Of a stretch of 6,532 nucleotides of DNA, positions 6,528 through 6,532 are shown piece by piece. Source of the DNA: Bacteroidales bacterium (GTDB lineage: Bacteria > Bacteroidota > Bacteroidia > Bacteroidales > VadinHA17); the NCBI GenBank assembly GCA_013314865.1, contig JABUEV010000146.1:1-6532 (forward strand), read 5' to 3'. Positions within the stretch are counted from its first letter, which is position 1. The number at the start of each line of letters is the position of its first letter. The translations under genes and the position numbers were made by a program. The notes beneath the pieces were generated by a model. It made no database searches and had not been told where the DNA came from. It saw nothing but the letters and a program-made list of their open reading frames with translations.

Positions 6528-6532
6528 GTGTT

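Larger units (their letters stand above)
6398..6532. other. Noncoding leader/intergenic region upstream of the GH3 operon
   Basis: These 135 bases are A/T-rich and contain no convincing gene. They hold the hairpin at 6465-6494 and the 11-bp direct repeats described separately. On the minus strand I see no Bacteroidota-type TAnnTTTG promoter element: TTTG does not occur on that strand here. The operon promoter may use a weaker element or lie beyond the right edge. Confidence 0.7.

Noticed and set aside
6398..6532. tRNA, riboswitch or CRISPR repeat in the upstream region
   Set aside because: There is no cloverleaf, no recognisable riboswitch core, and only one pair of short repeats with no regular spacing.

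Overview
The window looks like part of a carbohydrate-degradation locus from a member of the Bacteroidota. Three things point there: large secreted glycoside hydrolases with tandem paralogs, A/T-rich start regions without a Shine-Dalgarno sequence, and beta-sandwich modules (CBM6, BIG2-type, GH43-C2-like) typical of polysaccharide utilisation loci. No SusC/SusD, sulfatase, regulator or other locus marker lies inside the window. The phylum call is therefore an inference from gene style.

The layout is simple. Both genes are on the minus strand, so transcription runs right to left. Positions 6398-6532 are a noncoding leader or intergenic region with one strong hairpin and a pair of 11-bp direct repeats. 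Positions 2540-6397 hold a complete 1285-residue family 3 glycoside hydrolase (GH3). It has a CBM6-like module inserted inside its second catalytic domain and about 410 extra C-terminal residues: a BIG2-like domain, a cadherin-like sandwich and a concanavalin-like module. After only 7 bases, a second GH3 paralog starts at 2532 and runs off the left edge at position 1, with 844 codons visible. The two are almost certainly co-transcribed.

Both proteins carry signal peptides, GH3 catalytic signatures and xylosidase-subgroup motifs (EALHG, GDCGAV, DTDCG). The likely shared role is exo-cleavage of beta-linked sugars, xylose being the best guess, from oligosaccharides in the periplasm or at the cell surface. 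The CBM6 insert is clearly more divergent than the catalytic domains, so the two enzymes may differ in ligand preference.

The most notable signal is a mosaic pattern of identity between the paralogs. The first 357 bases match positions 3857-4213 at about 97%, and all 10 differences are silent third-position changes. A nearby 65-bp block is identical. The sequence between and beyond these blocks is only about 70-75% identical. This suggests local gene conversion between tandem copies. I found no evidence for a new defence, mobile or RNA-based system here.
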